Shown here piece after piece: positions 16,342-25,957 of a stretch of 64,000 bases of DNA (position 1 is its first letter; the number at the start of each line of letters is the position of its first letter). The notes beneath the pieces were generated by a model, which did not search any database, was not told where the DNA came from, and worked only from the letters and a program-made list of their open reading frames with translations. The position numbers and the translations under genes were made by a program. The stretch spans positions 124,001 to 188,000 of the forward strand of contig JAGVWE010000003.1 of NCBI GenBank assembly GCA_018304425.1. Reading direction: 5' to 3'. Source of the DNA: Candidatus Iainarchaeum sp. Its GTDB lineage: Archaea; Iainarchaeota; Iainarchaeia; Iainarchaeales; UBA10219.

Positions 16342-16393
16342 TTATTGATACATAAAGCGTTAAATATTTAAACTTTGCCAACATACAGCTAAT

Positions 16394-16418
16394 TAGACAA
16401 ACCGCAGGCGTTTGTCTA
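16394..16418. promoter_or_regulatory. 9-bp inverted repeat, putative operator
   Basis: TAGACAAAC and GTTTGTCTA are perfect inverted arms separated by 7 bp. They lie at the predicted transcription start of the winged-helix gene that follows (TATA near 16360-16373). A palindrome at this place is typical of an autoregulatory operator. Confidence 0.5.
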
Positions 16419-16434
16419 CTTAAAGGTCGTTCGC

Positions 16435-16779
16435 ATGAAACAAATTCCCAATTCCCTGTTCGTCGAGTTCCTCGGAGATTACCCCCTTATTCGGGTGCTG
16501 GACTTCCTGATTGAGAATCGCATCTTCGACTACTCTAAGAAGGACATCTGCAAGTATGCTGACGTCTCTTGGAACACGCTGGAAGACTTCTGGGACGGCC
16601 TGGAAAAAAACGGCCTGGTGACCCACACCCGCAAGGTCGGCAAGGCCAACATGTACAAGCTAAACACGGCCAACCCCATGGCAAACCAACTCATCGAATT
16701 GGACAAAGCACTGATGAAGCAAGCCATGGATAAACTAGACGAGCACGAGAAAGTCAAGATTGTGGCGCGCAGCCACTGA
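16435..16779 (+). CDS. winged-helix transcriptional regulator
   Basis: 114 residues with an N-terminal winged helix: YPLIRVLDFLIENRIFDYSKKDIC in parts, the recognition helix region YADVSWNTLEDFWDGLEKNGLV and the wing THTRKVGKANMYKL. A C-terminal helix pair (LIELDKALMKQAMDKLDEHEK) may dimerise. The family is common in archaea next to small unknown genes. It lies just after the 9-bp palindrome and is followed 6 bp later by a 39-codon gene. Confidence 0.75.
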   Translation: MKQIPNSLFVEFLGDYPLIRVLDFLIENRIFDYSKKDICKYADVSWNTLEDFWDGLEKNGLVTHTRKVGKANMYKLNTANPMANQLIELDKALMKQAMDKLDEHEKVKIVARSH

Positions 16780-16785
16780 TTGGAT

Positions 16786-16905
16786 ATGAAACGAACGGAA
16801 GAAGACGAAGCGTGGGAACTCTTTGCCTGCCTATCCATGCGGCGCGCATGGGGCAAAACGGACCAGATTTGGGATAAAATCGCGGCAGAAGACTTAGCCA
16901 AGTAA
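16786..16905 (+). CDS. 39-residue small protein, partner of winged-helix regulator
   Basis: ATG to TAA encodes 39 residues beginning MKRTEEDEAWELFACLSM and ending AEDLAKstop. It starts 6 bp after the regulator's stop and keeps an amphipathic-helix pattern with sensible codon use. Its end overlaps the end of the convergent kinase gene by 12 bp. A regulator plus very small protein could be a toxin-antitoxin-like pair, but nothing more supports that. Confidence 0.45.
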   Translation: MKRTEEDEAWELFACLSMRRAWGKTDQIWDKIAAEDLAK

Positions 16906-17457
16906 TTCCTCTATTTTCCGCGCCACCATGCTCTCCGTGTTCCGGAACAGGAACGCCTCCACGGTGGAACCGTTGTGGCACTTGCGCACGTAGCTGGCTT
17001 TCTCGAAGTCGAGGATGCAGACCGTGTGGTCGGGGCGCACCAGGATGTTCCGCCCGCGCCCGGCGAGCTGACCATGGTCCACGCCGATTTTGTCGAGCTT
17101 TTGCGCCTGCTCCTGCAGGGAGGCGATGACTTTCTGCAGCAGGGCCTTGTCCGGCTTGCCTTCGAGGAACTTGTCGAAGGTCTGGCCCTCGACGAACTCC
17201 AGCAGCAGGCAGCGTTCCTCCTTGTCGAAGCCGATGAGCTTGGGGCCGATGCCGGCGCGGTTGGCCAGGGAGAGGCAGGCCGCCTCCTGTTCGACCATGA
17301 AGCGCCGCGTGGACTTGTCCCGCTCGGCCTTGAGGGCAAAGGCCTTGCCCGCCTTGTCGTGGACGAGGTAGACCTGGCTGGAGTAACCCTTGGCCAGGGG
17401 CTTGCCCAGCATAAGGTGACGGGCGGCGCAGAAGGCCTGGACGCGTTCCGAGTGCAT
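16894..17457 (-). CDS. predicted Ser/Thr protein kinase, COG2112-like
   Basis: 187 residues with a minimal kinase fold. Seen are a Gly-rich loop GKPLAKGYSSQVYLV, the VAIK-like lysine in FALKAERD, MVEQEAACLSLANRAGIGPK around the C-helix Glu, and LLLEFVEGQTFDKFL. The catalytic part is VDHGQLAGRGRNILV, and the DFG-like motif is ILDFEKASY. The HGQL and DFEKAS forms are typical of the archaeal COG2112 group, related to Bud32 and RIO kinases. Substrate unknown. It lies upstream of, and convergent to, the winged-helix operon. Confidence 0.82.
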   Translation of the reverse strand: MHSERVQAFCAARHLMLGKPLAKGYSSQVYLVHDKAGKAFALKAERDKSTRRFMVEQEAACLSLANRAGIGPKLIGFDKEERCLLLEFVEGQTFDKFLEGKPDKALLQKVIASLQEQAQKLDKIGVDHGQLAGRGRNILVRPDHTVCILDFEKASYVRKCHNGSTVEAFLFRNTESMVARKIEELLG

Positions 17458-17481
17458 GCAGGGAATGAGGCGGAAAGGGCT

Positions 17482-18471
17482 TTAAGTCCCTTCCTTCAAG
17501 TAGGGCTCCAGCAGGCGTGCCCAAGCCATCGAAAGTTTATAGTATTCGTCCGGGCAACTCTCCGCACGCTCCGCAGGCAAAACCTCGTCATCTATCAGAT
17601 TGGCGAAGCCCTCGGGGTTTCTGCCATACACCCAGCAGGCGATGTTGTAAAACCGCTGCTGGCCCAGGGCGTGCTCGTCCCAGAACGCCAGTTCCCCGGG
17701 CTCTTCAAGGGAAGACCACAGCATGAAGGCGGCGGCCGCATTCAAGGCAATGCCTGGCCCCGCTTCATCCCCTCTTTCAATCAGCAAAAAAGTCGCCAAT
17801 TGGTCCACGCTGTCCTCTTCGCGTCCGGTGGCCGGCAAATCCAGCAAGTGGATGAGGGCATGGCCGGCTTCGTGATAGAATATAAACTCCGTGGCAAACA
17901 AAGTGGACTTCGTGGGGTCCTCTTCTTCGGCCGTGTTCTCGGCAAACAACGCTTGCAACTCGGAGACCAATTCATAGCATAAAACAAGGGTGGTTTCTTC
18001 CGGCAAATAAAAGGCGTTGGCTTCCCCGCAGTCCTGGAAAACCACCGGAACATCCCGGGGCAACGCCACAAAAGCATTCAAGCCGTCAACGATGCCCTCG
18101 AAATGCCTGGACTCCTTCAAGTAAACCATCCACTCGTTGGCCGTGGGGTCGCTGGATTCCGCGTACCCTAGCTTGAAGTCGCCTTGGTCTTCAAACCGGG
18201 GAGGCTCCACGGCGGGGGTTTCAAGGGGCTTGGTTTCAACGGGTTCGACCGGAGTGGGCGGCGGGTTTGGAGTGGCTGGAACTCGAATCATTTTTCCCGC
18301 GGAATCGGGCCCGGCAACGGGTTCAGCAGCCTGGTCAAGGGCGTCCGCGGTTTTTTCCAGGGCCTGGGAGGCCTTCTGGAGGCCCTGGGCCGTGCAGCCG
18401 GCCAGCAAAATAAGCACGACCAAAAACAAGCCACCCCCTGGCAGGGGCATCCGCCTGAAAGACAAGAACAT
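17482..18471 (-). CDS. lipoprotein with DUF4344-like metallopeptidase domain
   Basis: 329 residues. The lipobox LILLAGC follows the signal helix, then a Pro/Glu-rich linker to about residue 95. The C-terminal domain holds a zincin motif FYHEAGHALIHLLDLP (HExxH) followed by REEDSVDQLATFLLI, which supplies the downstream acidic residues typical of DUF4344. It is therefore probably an exported, membrane-tethered metalloprotease. A TATA (CTTATATAG) sits about 25 nt before the ATG MFLSFRR, indicating a leaderless transcript. Confidence 0.78.
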   Translation of the reverse strand: MFLSFRRMPLPGGGLFLVVLILLAGCTAQGLQKASQALEKTADALDQAAEPVAGPDSAGKMIRVPATPNPPPTPVEPVETKPLETPAVEPPRFEDQGDFKLGYAESSDPTANEWMVYLKESRHFEGIVDGLNAFVALPRDVPVVFQDCGEANAFYLPEETTLVLCYELVSELQALFAENTAEEEDPTKSTLFATEFIFYHEAGHALIHLLDLPATGREEDSVDQLATFLLIERGDEAGPGIALNAAAAFMLWSSLEEPGELAFWDEHALGQQRFYNIACWVYGRNPEGFANLIDDEVLPAERAESCPDEYYKLSMAWARLLEPYLKEGT

Positions 18472-18634
18472 CCAAGAAGTAAGGCAATTGGGCTATATAA
18501 GCCTGTCTGGCCCCATTAACACGCATATCCATCAAAAAACGCGTTAGCTTTAAAAACCTTCATATCCATCAATAATTTACGATTCCAATTAACCCTGATT
18601 AGGGCATTTTTGCCACTGAATGGAGGTCGATTTC

Positions 18635-20290
18635 ATGGCGGAAGCAGGACAACAACCAGTCATTTTCCTCTCTGAGGGAACCAAGCGCACCCGGGGAAGG
18701 GACGCGCAGCGCATCAACATCATGGTCGCCAAGGCGGTGGCCAACGCGGTCCGGTCAACATTAGGGCCGAAAGGCATGGACAAAATGATTGTCGACGAGT
18801 TGGGGGACATCACGATTTCCAACGACGGCGCCACCATCTTGAAGGAGATGAGCATCGACCACCCCGCGGGGAAGATGATGGTCGAAGTCGCCAAGACCCA
18901 GGATGACGAGGTCGGCGACGGCACCACGACCGCAGTAGTCTTCGGCGGCACGCTCCTGAGCAAGGCCGAAAGCCTGCTCGACGACGAGATTCATCCCTCC
19001 ATCATCGTGAAGGGCTACCGGCTCGCGGCCGAGAAGGCCCGGGAGTTTTACACGCAAATCGCGGACGTAATCAAGTTCGATGACGTCAAAACGCTGAAGG
19101 AAATCGCCATCACTTCGATGACCGGCAAGGCCTCCGAGGGCGCGGAAGAACTCGCGAACCTGGTCGTGCAGGCCGTGCGGCAGGTCGCCGAAAAGGAAGG
19201 CGACAAGATGGTCATCGACCGGGACAACATCAAGCTCGAAAAGAAGGTCGGCGCCAGCCTGCACGAGAGCCAACTGGTCAAGGGCATCATCGTGGACAAG
19301 GAAATCGTGCACTCGGGCATGCCCAAGAAAGTCCAGAACGCGAAAATCGCGTTGGTGGACTCCGCGCTCGAAATCAAGAGCACGGAAGTCGACGCCAAGA
19401 TACAGATTTCGGACCCCGACCAGTTGCAGGCGTTCCTCGACCAAGAGGAGAAGATGCTGAAGAACATGGTCGACAAGATTGTGGCTTCCGGAGCCAACGT
19501 CGTGTTCTGCCAGAAAGGCATTGACGACATGGCCCAGCACTTCCTCGCGAAAGCCGGCATCTCGGCCATCCGCAGGGTGAAGGCCAGCGACATGACGGCC
19601 TTGGCCAAGGCCACGGACGCCAAGGTCGCCACCCGGCTCAGCGACCTGGGCAAGGACGACCTAGGCTACGCGCAAAGCGTCACCGCCAAGAAAGTCGCGG
19701 GCGATGACATGGTCTTTGTCGAGGGCTGCAAGAACCCGAAAGCCGTTTCCCTGCTGGTCAGGGGCGGTAGCGAGCACGTCGTAGACGAAGCCGAAAGGGC
19801 CGTGAACGACGCCATCGGGGCAACGATGTCCGCCATCAAGACCGAGAGGGTGCTGGCCGGCGGCGGTTCCTCGGACGTCGAGGTCGCGAACAAGCTCCGC
19901 GACTACGCCAAGACGGTTGGAGGCAGGGAACAGCTGGCCATCGAGGCCTTTGCCGACACCCTGGAAATCATCCCCCGCACCCTGGCCGAAACCGCGGGCA
20001 TGGACCCGTTGGACACCATTGTCGCGTTGCGCAGCAGGCACTCGACCAAGGAAGGCAAGTACATTGGAGTGGACGTCTACAAGGGCAAGCTCTCGAACAT
20101 GAAGGACTTGCACGTCATCGAGCCCCTGGCCTTGAAGACGCAGGCCATTTCCTCGGCCAGTGAGGTCGCGGAAATGCTGTTGCGCATCGACGACATCATC
20201 GCCGGCAGCAGCAAGGGCCCACCCGGCGGAATGCCCGGCGGCCACGGCCACGGCGGCATGCCCGGCATGGGCGACATGGGCGAGATGTAA
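18635..20290 (+). CDS. ths: thermosome subunit (group II chaperonin)
   Basis: 551 residues, full length. ATPase motifs are visible: [23 protein letters not shown] in parts, [14 protein letters not shown], and the late [14 protein letters not shown]. The C-terminal tail is rich in Gly-Met ([17 protein letters not shown]), as in archaeal thermosomes. It assembles into a double-ring folding chamber. The ATG follows a ribosome binding site GGAGGT by 8 bp; a TATA (GCTTTAAAAACC, about 18546) gives a leader of some 55 nt. That differs from the leaderless genes around it and suits a highly expressed gene. Confidence 0.97.
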   Translation: MAEAGQQPVIFLSEGTKRTRGRDAQRINIMVAKAVANAVRSTLGPKGMDKMIVDELGDITISNDGATILKEMSIDHPAGKMMVEVAKTQDDEVGDGTTTAVVFGGTLLSKAESLLDDEIHPSIIVKGYRLAAEKAREFYTQIADVIKFDDVKTLKEIAITSMTGKASEGAEELANLVVQAVRQVAEKEGDKMVIDRDNIKLEKKVGASLHESQLVKGIIVDKEIVHSGMPKKVQNAKIALVDSALEIKSTEVDAKIQISDPDQLQAFLDQEEKMLKNMVDKIVASGANVVFCQKGIDDMAQHFLAKAGISAIRRVKASDMTALAKATDAKVATRLSDLGKDDLGYAQSVTAKKVAGDDMVFVEGCKNPKAVSLLVRGGSEHVVDEAERAVNDAIGATMSAIKTERVLAGGGSSDVEVANKLRDYAKTVGGREQLAIEAFADTLEIIPRTLAETAGMDPLDTIVALRSRHSTKEGKYIGVDVYKGKLSNMKDLHVIEPLALKTQAISSASEVAEMLLRIDDIIAGSSKGPPGGMPGGHGHGGMPGMGDMGEM

Positions 20291-20331
20291 CCCGCCCACC
20301 CCCCTATTTCTTTTTTTCTTTTATTTCCCGG

Positions 20332-21600
20332 TCACTCGTACCGGAGCGCGTCCACGGGATGCAAGCTCGCAGCCTGCCGGGCCGGCACCGCGCCGGCAAC
20401 CACGCCGACCACGGTGGAAAAAGCGATGGCGGCCAGCACCAGCAAGGGATTAACGACCGTGGTAATGCCTCCGCTGCTCCCCGGTCCCGGCAGGAGGCCC
20501 ACGCCCAGCAACGGCAGGGACAAGGCGATGAGGCTGCCGAGGACCGCGCCAATCACGCCGCCCACGAAACCGAACAACGCGGTCTCGATGAGGAACAACC
20601 GCAGGATTTCCTCGTTGCTGGAACCAAGTGCCTTCAGGATGCCGATTTCCTTGGTCTTCTCCAGCACCGAAGTGAACATGCTGTTCGCAATGCCAATCGA
20701 ACCCACGACCAATGAAACCGCGGCGATGGCCAGCAAGAACAAGACCAGGGTGCCGGTGACATCCGTTACCCGTTGCCGGATGGCCTCCGTGGAACTCACC
20801 GTGAAGTCCTTGTCGCGTTCCGTGACATGACGCGAAACCATGAGGCGCTGCTCAACGGCCTTCGCAGCCTCGGCCGAGTCGCTTCCCGCCACGAGCTTGA
20901 CCTGGATGCCCGTGAACTCGTCTTCCGCAATGCCTTCCAGGAGGGCCTGGGCGGTCTCGTTCACCATGAAGGCCATCGAGTCATCCGAGCCGTTCAAGGA
21001 CTCGCGGAGGATGCCGACCACGCGGAAGGACCGCTTGTTCAGCACCAACAGGTTGCCGACCGCGAGCTTCTTCTTGAAGACCTCGTTGGCAATCCGCCAC
21101 CCCACCACGACGCCATCCCGGTCGGCGGGCGTGAGATAGCGGCCCGAAGCCACTTCCGTGGTGTTGATGAGGCGCCAGGTCACCGGGTTGATGCCTTGCA
21201 CGGACACCGTGGATTCCTCGGCCAGGAACGACGCGGTCGCATTGCCCCGCACCACTTCATTGATGAACGCGACCTGGGGAATGGCTTTGAGGGCCAGCAC
21301 GTCGCGGTCCGTGAGCGGCTCACTGGACGAAGCCGCAACCCCTCCGCCCCCGGGGATGCCGCCGCCGCGGAACTCGCCGAAGGTGCGGCTGGCCCGCGAA
21401 AAGCCGGGGCTGACGTTGATGATGTCGGCTCCCAGGCCGCTCAGGCGCTGGTTGACGCTGGCCTGGGCTCCCTCCCCAATGGAGATGATGGCCACCACGG
21501 CAGCAACCCCAATGATGATGCCGAGGAGGGTGAGCCACGAACGCAGCCTCCGGTGGAGGAGACTGTTCACAGCCAGGTTCACGGAGTCTTGGAACTTCAT
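20332..21600 (-). CDS. ABC transporter permease, MacB/FtsX type
   Basis: 422 residues. An N-terminal helix (LTLLGIIIGVAAVVAIISIGEGAQ in parts) is followed by a large exported MacB-type domain (about 45-280). Three C-terminal helices form the FtsX fold, with IGILKALGSSNEEILRLFLIE in the coupling region in parts. The family exports peptides, lipoproteins or other molecules by a mechanotransmission mechanism. It is the last gene of the operon ATPase - COG1361-like protein - permease and begins 4 bp after the middle gene. Confidence 0.9.
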   Translation of the reverse strand: MKFQDSVNLAVNSLLHRRLRSWLTLLGIIIGVAAVVAIISIGEGAQASVNQRLSGLGADIINVSPGFSRASRTFGEFRGGGIPGGGGVAASSSEPLTDRDVLALKAIPQVAFINEVVRGNATASFLAEESTVSVQGINPVTWRLINTTEVASGRYLTPADRDGVVVGWRIANEVFKKKLAVGNLLVLNKRSFRVVGILRESLNGSDDSMAFMVNETAQALLEGIAEDEFTGIQVKLVAGSDSAEAAKAVEQRLMVSRHVTERDKDFTVSSTEAIRQRVTDVTGTLVLFLLAIAAVSLVVGSIGIANSMFTSVLEKTKEIGILKALGSSNEEILRLFLIETALFGFVGGVIGAVLGSLIALSLPLLGVGLLPGPGSSGGITTVVNPLLVLAAIAFSTVVGVVAGAVPARQAASLHPVDALRYE

Positions 21601-21604
21601 GCCC

Positions 21605-22854
21605 TCACTTGCCTGCTCTCTTGCGCTTTTTCAGGTAGAGGTAGTAGGCACCGCCCACCCCGACGAGTACGACCAGTGCAGGCAGCCAGGGAAAGCCGCC
21701 CTGCCTGGCCTGGCCCATGGCCTGCCCGCCTTCCGTGGAGGGCTGCCACAGGCTCTGGGGCAGGAAGTGCACGGTTTTCTTGACGGTCTGCCGTTCCCCC
21801 GTGGTATCGGTGTAGGTTATCTCGACCTGGAGGTCGGCAAACTTGGATTCCCCTGCCGGAGGCAAGGCATTGGTTTGCAGGAAGCCGCCCTGCCGGGCCT
21901 GCCTACGCGCTTCCGCTGTCCCACTGGTCGGCTCGATGCGAAAAGAGGCAATCGTGAAGTCGCCGCGGTTGAGGTTGCCGAGCACGGCCGTGTCAAAGCC
22001 CTGCGTCGAAAAATGGGCCTGCTCGGGGATGCGCACCACGATGCCTTCCGCGTTGTTGGAGCCGATGTTCGCAATCGACAGGGAGACCTGGTTGTTGCCG
22101 GTTTCCTGGAGGCTCACGTCGAAGTCCGTCGTTCCCCCGACCACGAACCCGATTTTGGAAGTAAGCGTGTTGGTGGAAGCCGATTCGTCATTGTACGTGA
22201 TGTTCGTGTCGAAGGCGTTCACGCCCGGCGTGATGTTGGGGTCAACGGCCACCAGGAACGTGACCTCGGCCTGCTTGCCTGCTCCCAGGGAGGCGACAGG
22301 TTGATGTTGGACAAGACGTTGTTGCTGGTGTTGGACAAGGTGAACTTCACGTCCACCTTCCGACCCGGCAGCAAAACCACGGGCTCGACCTTCAATTCCA
22401 GGTTTTTCCGCGCCTTGTTGACGGGGATGGTGATGGTCTTGATGTCTTCCACTACTTCCTTTTCCACGTTTTCCGCGACGACGTTCATGCTCTTGTAGTT
22501 GATGCGGATGTTCAGGCTGTAAACGCCGGGCAAGGCGTCTTCCCTGATGCGGAACTTGAACAGGACGGTCTGCGTGATGTTGGGCCGGATGTTGTCCAGG
22601 CTGCTTTCCACGTCCAGGCCCTCGAACTCGGCCGGCAGCACCAGCTCGGCCTTGAGGTCCTTGGCCATGTTGACCATACCCTTGTTGTGGAGTTGCACGG
22701 ACAAGCTGACCGTGTCCCCCACGTACACCTCGACCGGCAGGATGGAATAGTCGTCCTGGATGTTGATGACTTTGGCCGCCTCGATGTAGGCCGCATGGGC
22801 CGGCAGCGCCAGCCACGCCAGGGCCAATAAACCGATTACTGTTTTCATCTGCAT
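21605..22854 (-). pseudogene. COG1361-type exported protein of ABC operon, frameshifted
   Basis: Two frames together make one protein: a signal peptide (MKTVIGLLALAWLALPAHA) and beta-sandwich domains up to about NVLSNINLS, then, in another frame, SLGAGKQAEVTF to the C-terminal helix and basic tail KKRKRAGK. The switch lies near 22290-22300. The start ATG at 22854 has AAGGAGG 6 bp upstream. COG1361-like exported proteins often accompany MacB-type permeases in archaea and probably form an extracytoplasmic part. Restoring a second copy of a 7-bp CTGTCGC-type repeat would rejoin the frames, so recent deletion or an assembly error are both possible. Confidence 0.75.
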
Positions 22855-22874
22855 GTCCGTTCCTCCTTTGAGCG

Positions 22875-23546
22875 TCAAACAATCCGTCCATCCCTCACGT
22901 GCACTACGCGTTCCGCGTAGTCCGCGATGTCGGGTTCGTGCGTGATGACCACAATGGTGCGGCCCTGCTTCTCGTGCAAGCCGACCAAGAAATCCATGAT
23001 TTCGTCCTTGGTCGCGGAGTCCACGTTGCCGGTGGGTTCGTCCGCGAGGATGAGCGGTGGGCCAGTTGACAGGGCGCGCGCGATGGCCACGCGTTGGCGT
23101 TCCCCTCCGGAGAGCTGGGCCGGGAAATGAGTCAACCGGTGCCCAAGGCCCACCAGCTTCAAGAGCTTCCGGGCGCGTTCCCCCATTTCCTGTTCGCCGA
23201 AGTCATGGATGCGGAGGGGCAGCAACACGTTTTCGAGGACGTTGAGGGTGGGGTATAAGTTGAACATCTGGAAGATGAAGCCGATTTTGCGGCCCCGGAT
23301 ACGGGCCAACTCGCTTTCGCGGAGGCTGGAAACCGGTTGCCCATCCAGCCAGACCTCGCCCCGCGTGGGAACGTCCAGGCAACCGATGAGGTTCAACAGG
23401 GTGGACTTGCCCGAGCCGCTGGGCCCCATGACGGCCACGAACTCCCCTGGCTTGACTGCAAGGTTGACGCCCCGCACGGCCTGGACTTCGACTTCCTCCA
23501 TTTGATAGGTCTTCCAGACGTTTCGCAATTCGATGACCGGCCGCAT
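22875..23546 (-). CDS. ABC transporter ATP-binding protein, MacB/LolD type
   Basis: 223 residues. Walker [10 protein letters not shown], signature [15 protein letters not shown], Walker [13 protein letters not shown] and switch His in VVITHEPD are all present. The [16 protein letters not shown]-loop region is typical of the LolD/MacB/FtsE group. It powers the permease two genes downstream. A TTAATATAC element about 28 nt from the ATG may be shared with the divergent membrane regulator. Confidence 0.95.
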   Translation of the reverse strand: MRPVIELRNVWKTYQMEEVEVQAVRGVNLAVKPGEFVAVMGPSGSGKSTLLNLIGCLDVPTRGEVWLDGQPVSSLRESELARIRGRKIGFIFQMFNLYPTLNVLENVLLPLRIHDFGEQEMGERARKLLKLVGLGHRLTHFPAQLSGGERQRVAIARALSTGPPLILADEPTGNVDSATKDEIMDFLVGLHEKQGRTIVVITHEPDIADYAERVVHVRDGRIV

Positions 23547-23622
23547 GGTTTAAATGTAGGACGCAACCCTTAATATACGTTGAGTGAAACCAGTTGAAAC
23601 GGGAAACGAGGTGAAACGACTG

Positions 23623-24138
23623 ATGTCGACGGCGAAAAGGCACTCGTATGTCATGGTATTGGCCTTCTTGTATGCCGGCTTCTCCCTGGTTTTAACACTG
23701 CTGGTGGTGTACCACCTCTTCTGGCGCCCGGAGGGCGGCGGCTTTGGCTTCCTGCCCCCGGGTGGCCGCGGTCACTCTCCCCTGTCTCCCTGGGCCTTAA
23801 TCACTTCCGCGCCCTTCGTGGTGCTCTTGGCCGGCGGCCTCATCTCCCTATTCGCCGGCTACTCGATTTGGCAGTTGACGCGCAAAAAAGAGGTCCACGC
23901 GGCCCGGCACGGCGTCATGAACGCGTTACTGTTGCCCAATGAAGCCCGCCTCATCGGGTTGTTGAAGGCCTCCGAGAACGGCTTGACGCAGTCCAGGCTA
24001 GTGGTGGAGTCCGGCCTCTCCAAGGTGCAAGTGCACCGCATCGTCAAGAAACTGGAATCCCAGGACATCCTCTCCAAGCACAAGTACGGCTTGACCAACA
24101 AGCTCGTGCTCGCCAAGGACTACGCGGAACCAGCGTGA
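23623..24138 (+). CDS. membrane-anchored winged-helix regulator
   Basis: About 171 residues from the ATG MSTAKRHSYV, which has GAGGTG about 9 bp upstream; GTGs at 23584 and 23611 are possible. Two transmembrane helices (residues 9-30 and 55-80) flank a Gly/Pro-rich loop. A cytoplasmic winged helix follows: LLPNEARLIGLLKASENGLTQS in parts, SGLSKVQVHRIVKKLESQDIL and the wing KHKYGLTNKLVL. It is divergent from the ABC operon, the usual position for its regulator. It may sense membrane state and control that exporter. Confidence 0.78.
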   Translation: MSTAKRHSYVMVLAFLYAGFSLVLTLLVVYHLFWRPEGGGFGFLPPGGRGHSPLSPWALITSAPFVVLLAGGLISLFAGYSIWQLTRKKEVHAARHGVMNALLLPNEARLIGLLKASENGLTQSRLVVESGLSKVQVHRIVKKLESQDILSKHKYGLTNKLVLAKDYAEPA

Positions 24139-24151
24139 CGTCCGGCTTCGC

Positions 24152-24547
24152 TCAGGCCTTCGCCTTCTCTCCAAAGCACATTTCCGTTTTCGACTCGGTG
24201 CCTGGGACGCTGAAGACCACGCAGCCGTTGCCGACCGCTTTTTCGTTGCCCCTAAAGTGCTCCAGCGCGGTCTCGTCCAGGTAAAAGTCGGCCGTGACAG
24301 TCGAGTCCTTGGCTATGAGGTGGCAGAGCTTCCCTGCGCCCTCCAACCGGTCGCTGGAATAGTCCTCCAAGCCCACGATGGAAGGCATGTAATACTTCAT
24401 GCCAATTTGGTCACCGGGTTGGCACCATTGGCCGCCAAGGCTTCCGCCCTTCAAGCCCTTCATGGTTTGGGTGATGTCCTTGGACGAACAGCCGGCAAGC
24501 AGCAAAAGCAGGAGCAACAAACCCATTGCAAGCCAAGCGCGTTTCAC
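24152..24547 (-). CDS. small lipoprotein
   Basis: About 131 residues. A long Leu-rich signal helix ends in the lipobox LLLAGC. The exported remainder has three cysteines and a compact beta-like pattern (QPGDQIGMKYYMPSIVGLED in part, GNGCVVFSVPGTESK). I use the GTG at 24547, which overlaps the upstream gene's stop and is preceded by AAGGTGA; a GTG at 24556 is also possible. It is translationally coupled to the Cys-rich secreted protein before it. Function unknown. Confidence 0.6.
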   Translation of the reverse strand: MKRAWLAMGLLLLLLLLAGCSSKDITQTMKGLKGGSLGGQWCQPGDQIGMKYYMPSIVGLEDYSSDRLEGAGKLCHLIAKDSTVTADFYLDETALEHFRGNEKAVGNGCVVFSVPGTESKTEMCFGEKAKA

Positions 24548-24548
24548 G

Positions 24549-25847
24549 TCACTCACCTTTCCTGAACTCAAAGTACTGCGAGGAAATGCCGATGCTGTTC
24601 AAAATGCTGGTAGAAGTCTCGGAACCGCTGGGGCTCGTGCCTCCCGTGGGCACCAACTGGAAGTAGGTGCAGTCGCTGCTCGTGGAGAGGTTGCCGCGCA
24701 CCGTGTAAGGCTCGGCAATCGAGCCCGTCATGGTAAAGGCCTTGTCGTCAAACGAACCCGAGAGATAGGCCACGGCGCCCGGAATGTTGTTGTATTCGTT
24801 GAAGACCGAGGCCTGGAAGCCCTGGTTGGAGCCCGTGACCTCGGCCCGACCCACCTTGAGACTGCCCTGCACCCAGTTCCAGGTGCCCATGAAGCTGCAG
24901 GCGGCCTCCGGTGGCTGCGCGGGAGGCAACTCGACGGGGGGCCGCTTGACGGGAGGGAGCGGCGGTTGGGTGGGCGGCTGTTCCGTGGGCGGGTAGTAGG
25001 GCGGTTGCTCGGCAGGCGGCGTGTATGGCGGCTGCGGAGGCGTTTCCATGCTTTCCCCTTTCTTGAGGACGGACTGCAGCAAGTCCACGAGTTGCTGGGT
25101 GCGCTCGGGGCCCAAGGCGTTCAAGAGCTGGCGGAGGTTCCGCGTGTTGTGGACGAAGTGCGCGTAAATGAGTTCGCTCATCATCGAGTCCAAGCCCGGG
25201 ACGAGGAAGGTGTCGCCGCGGGGCGCGTATTTTATGAGGGACTTTATTTCGTCGGGCGCGTGCTCGACCATCAACTCCATGACGTCGTCGGGGATGCTGG
25301 ACACCAGGCGCTTGAGGTTTTCCTTCACCGTCTTCGGGTCGAGGCAGACCGTGTGCAGGTCGTCAAACTGGCCCTCGCATTCGCACTTTTTTCCGTTCAC
25401 CGAGAGGGAGGAGTTCGCGGGGCAGCCGTCGTCGCGGCCGTGGACGTAGAAATTGTAGAAGAATTCCTCGAGGTCGCGGCCCTGCGCGCGGACGGCGTTG
25501 CAGACGGCCGAAAACTTATCGCCATAGTGAAGCGGCCGGCACTGGCCGCTGGCAAAGCATTTATTGCAGTCCTTGACCAGGACTTCGGCTTCCGTTTCGG
25601 CGTCAATGGGTCGTCCGTCATCAGAGTAACCGCCGGGGCCATACTTCCAGGGCTCCTGGATGCATTGCTGGCTGCACTTGTTCAGAACCTTCCACTCGCA
25701 TTGCACGAACTTCTGGCAAGCCTTGGCGCATTCCGCGGCGCAGACCGCGTAAAGGGCGCGGTCCTTGGAAACGGTGTAGTTGGCTGCCCAGACAGAAGCC
25801 GCAAGCAAGACCAAAAACGCTCCCACTAACCCCCAACCATGCTTCAT
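24549..25847 (-). CDS. secreted Cys-rich protein with Pro-rich linker
   Basis: 432 residues with a signal peptide ending near VWAANYT. The N-terminal third has many cysteines (CAAECAKACQKFVQCEW, KCSQQC, DCNKCFASGQC). A helical stretch follows, then a 60-residue Pro-rich linker with repeats such as EQPPYYPPTEQPPTQPP. The C-terminal domain is beta-rich and starts CSFMGTWNWVQGSLKV, recalling small beta-barrel ligand-binding folds. No family recognised. It is the first of a two-gene operon with the small lipoprotein. Confidence 0.68.
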   Translation of the reverse strand: MKHGWGLVGAFLVLLAASVWAANYTVSKDRALYAVCAAECAKACQKFVQCEWKVLNKCSQQCIQEPWKYGPGGYSDDGRPIDAETEAEVLVKDCNKCFASGQCRPLHYGDKFSAVCNAVRAQGRDLEEFFYNFYVHGRDDGCPANSSLSVNGKKCECEGQFDDLHTVCLDPKTVKENLKRLVSSIPDDVMELMVEHAPDEIKSLIKYAPRGDTFLVPGLDSMMSELIYAHFVHNTRNLRQLLNALGPERTQQLVDLLQSVLKKGESMETPPQPPYTPPAEQPPYYPPTEQPPTQPPLPPVKRPPVELPPAQPPEAACSFMGTWNWVQGSLKVGRAEVTGSNQGFQASVFNEYNNIPGAVAYLSGSFDDKAFTMTGSIAEPYTVRGNLSTSSDCTYFQLVPTGGTSPSGSETSTSILNSIGISSQYFEFRKGE

Positions 25848-25957
25848 GGGCTTGGCCCACGGAATAACGTTGACCCCGTATTTATAGGTTTCGTTCGGGG
25901 TTAGGCGGGCTCATAGGGCCGCAAAAGGAATAAATAGGCGGGCGGCATAATGCATGC

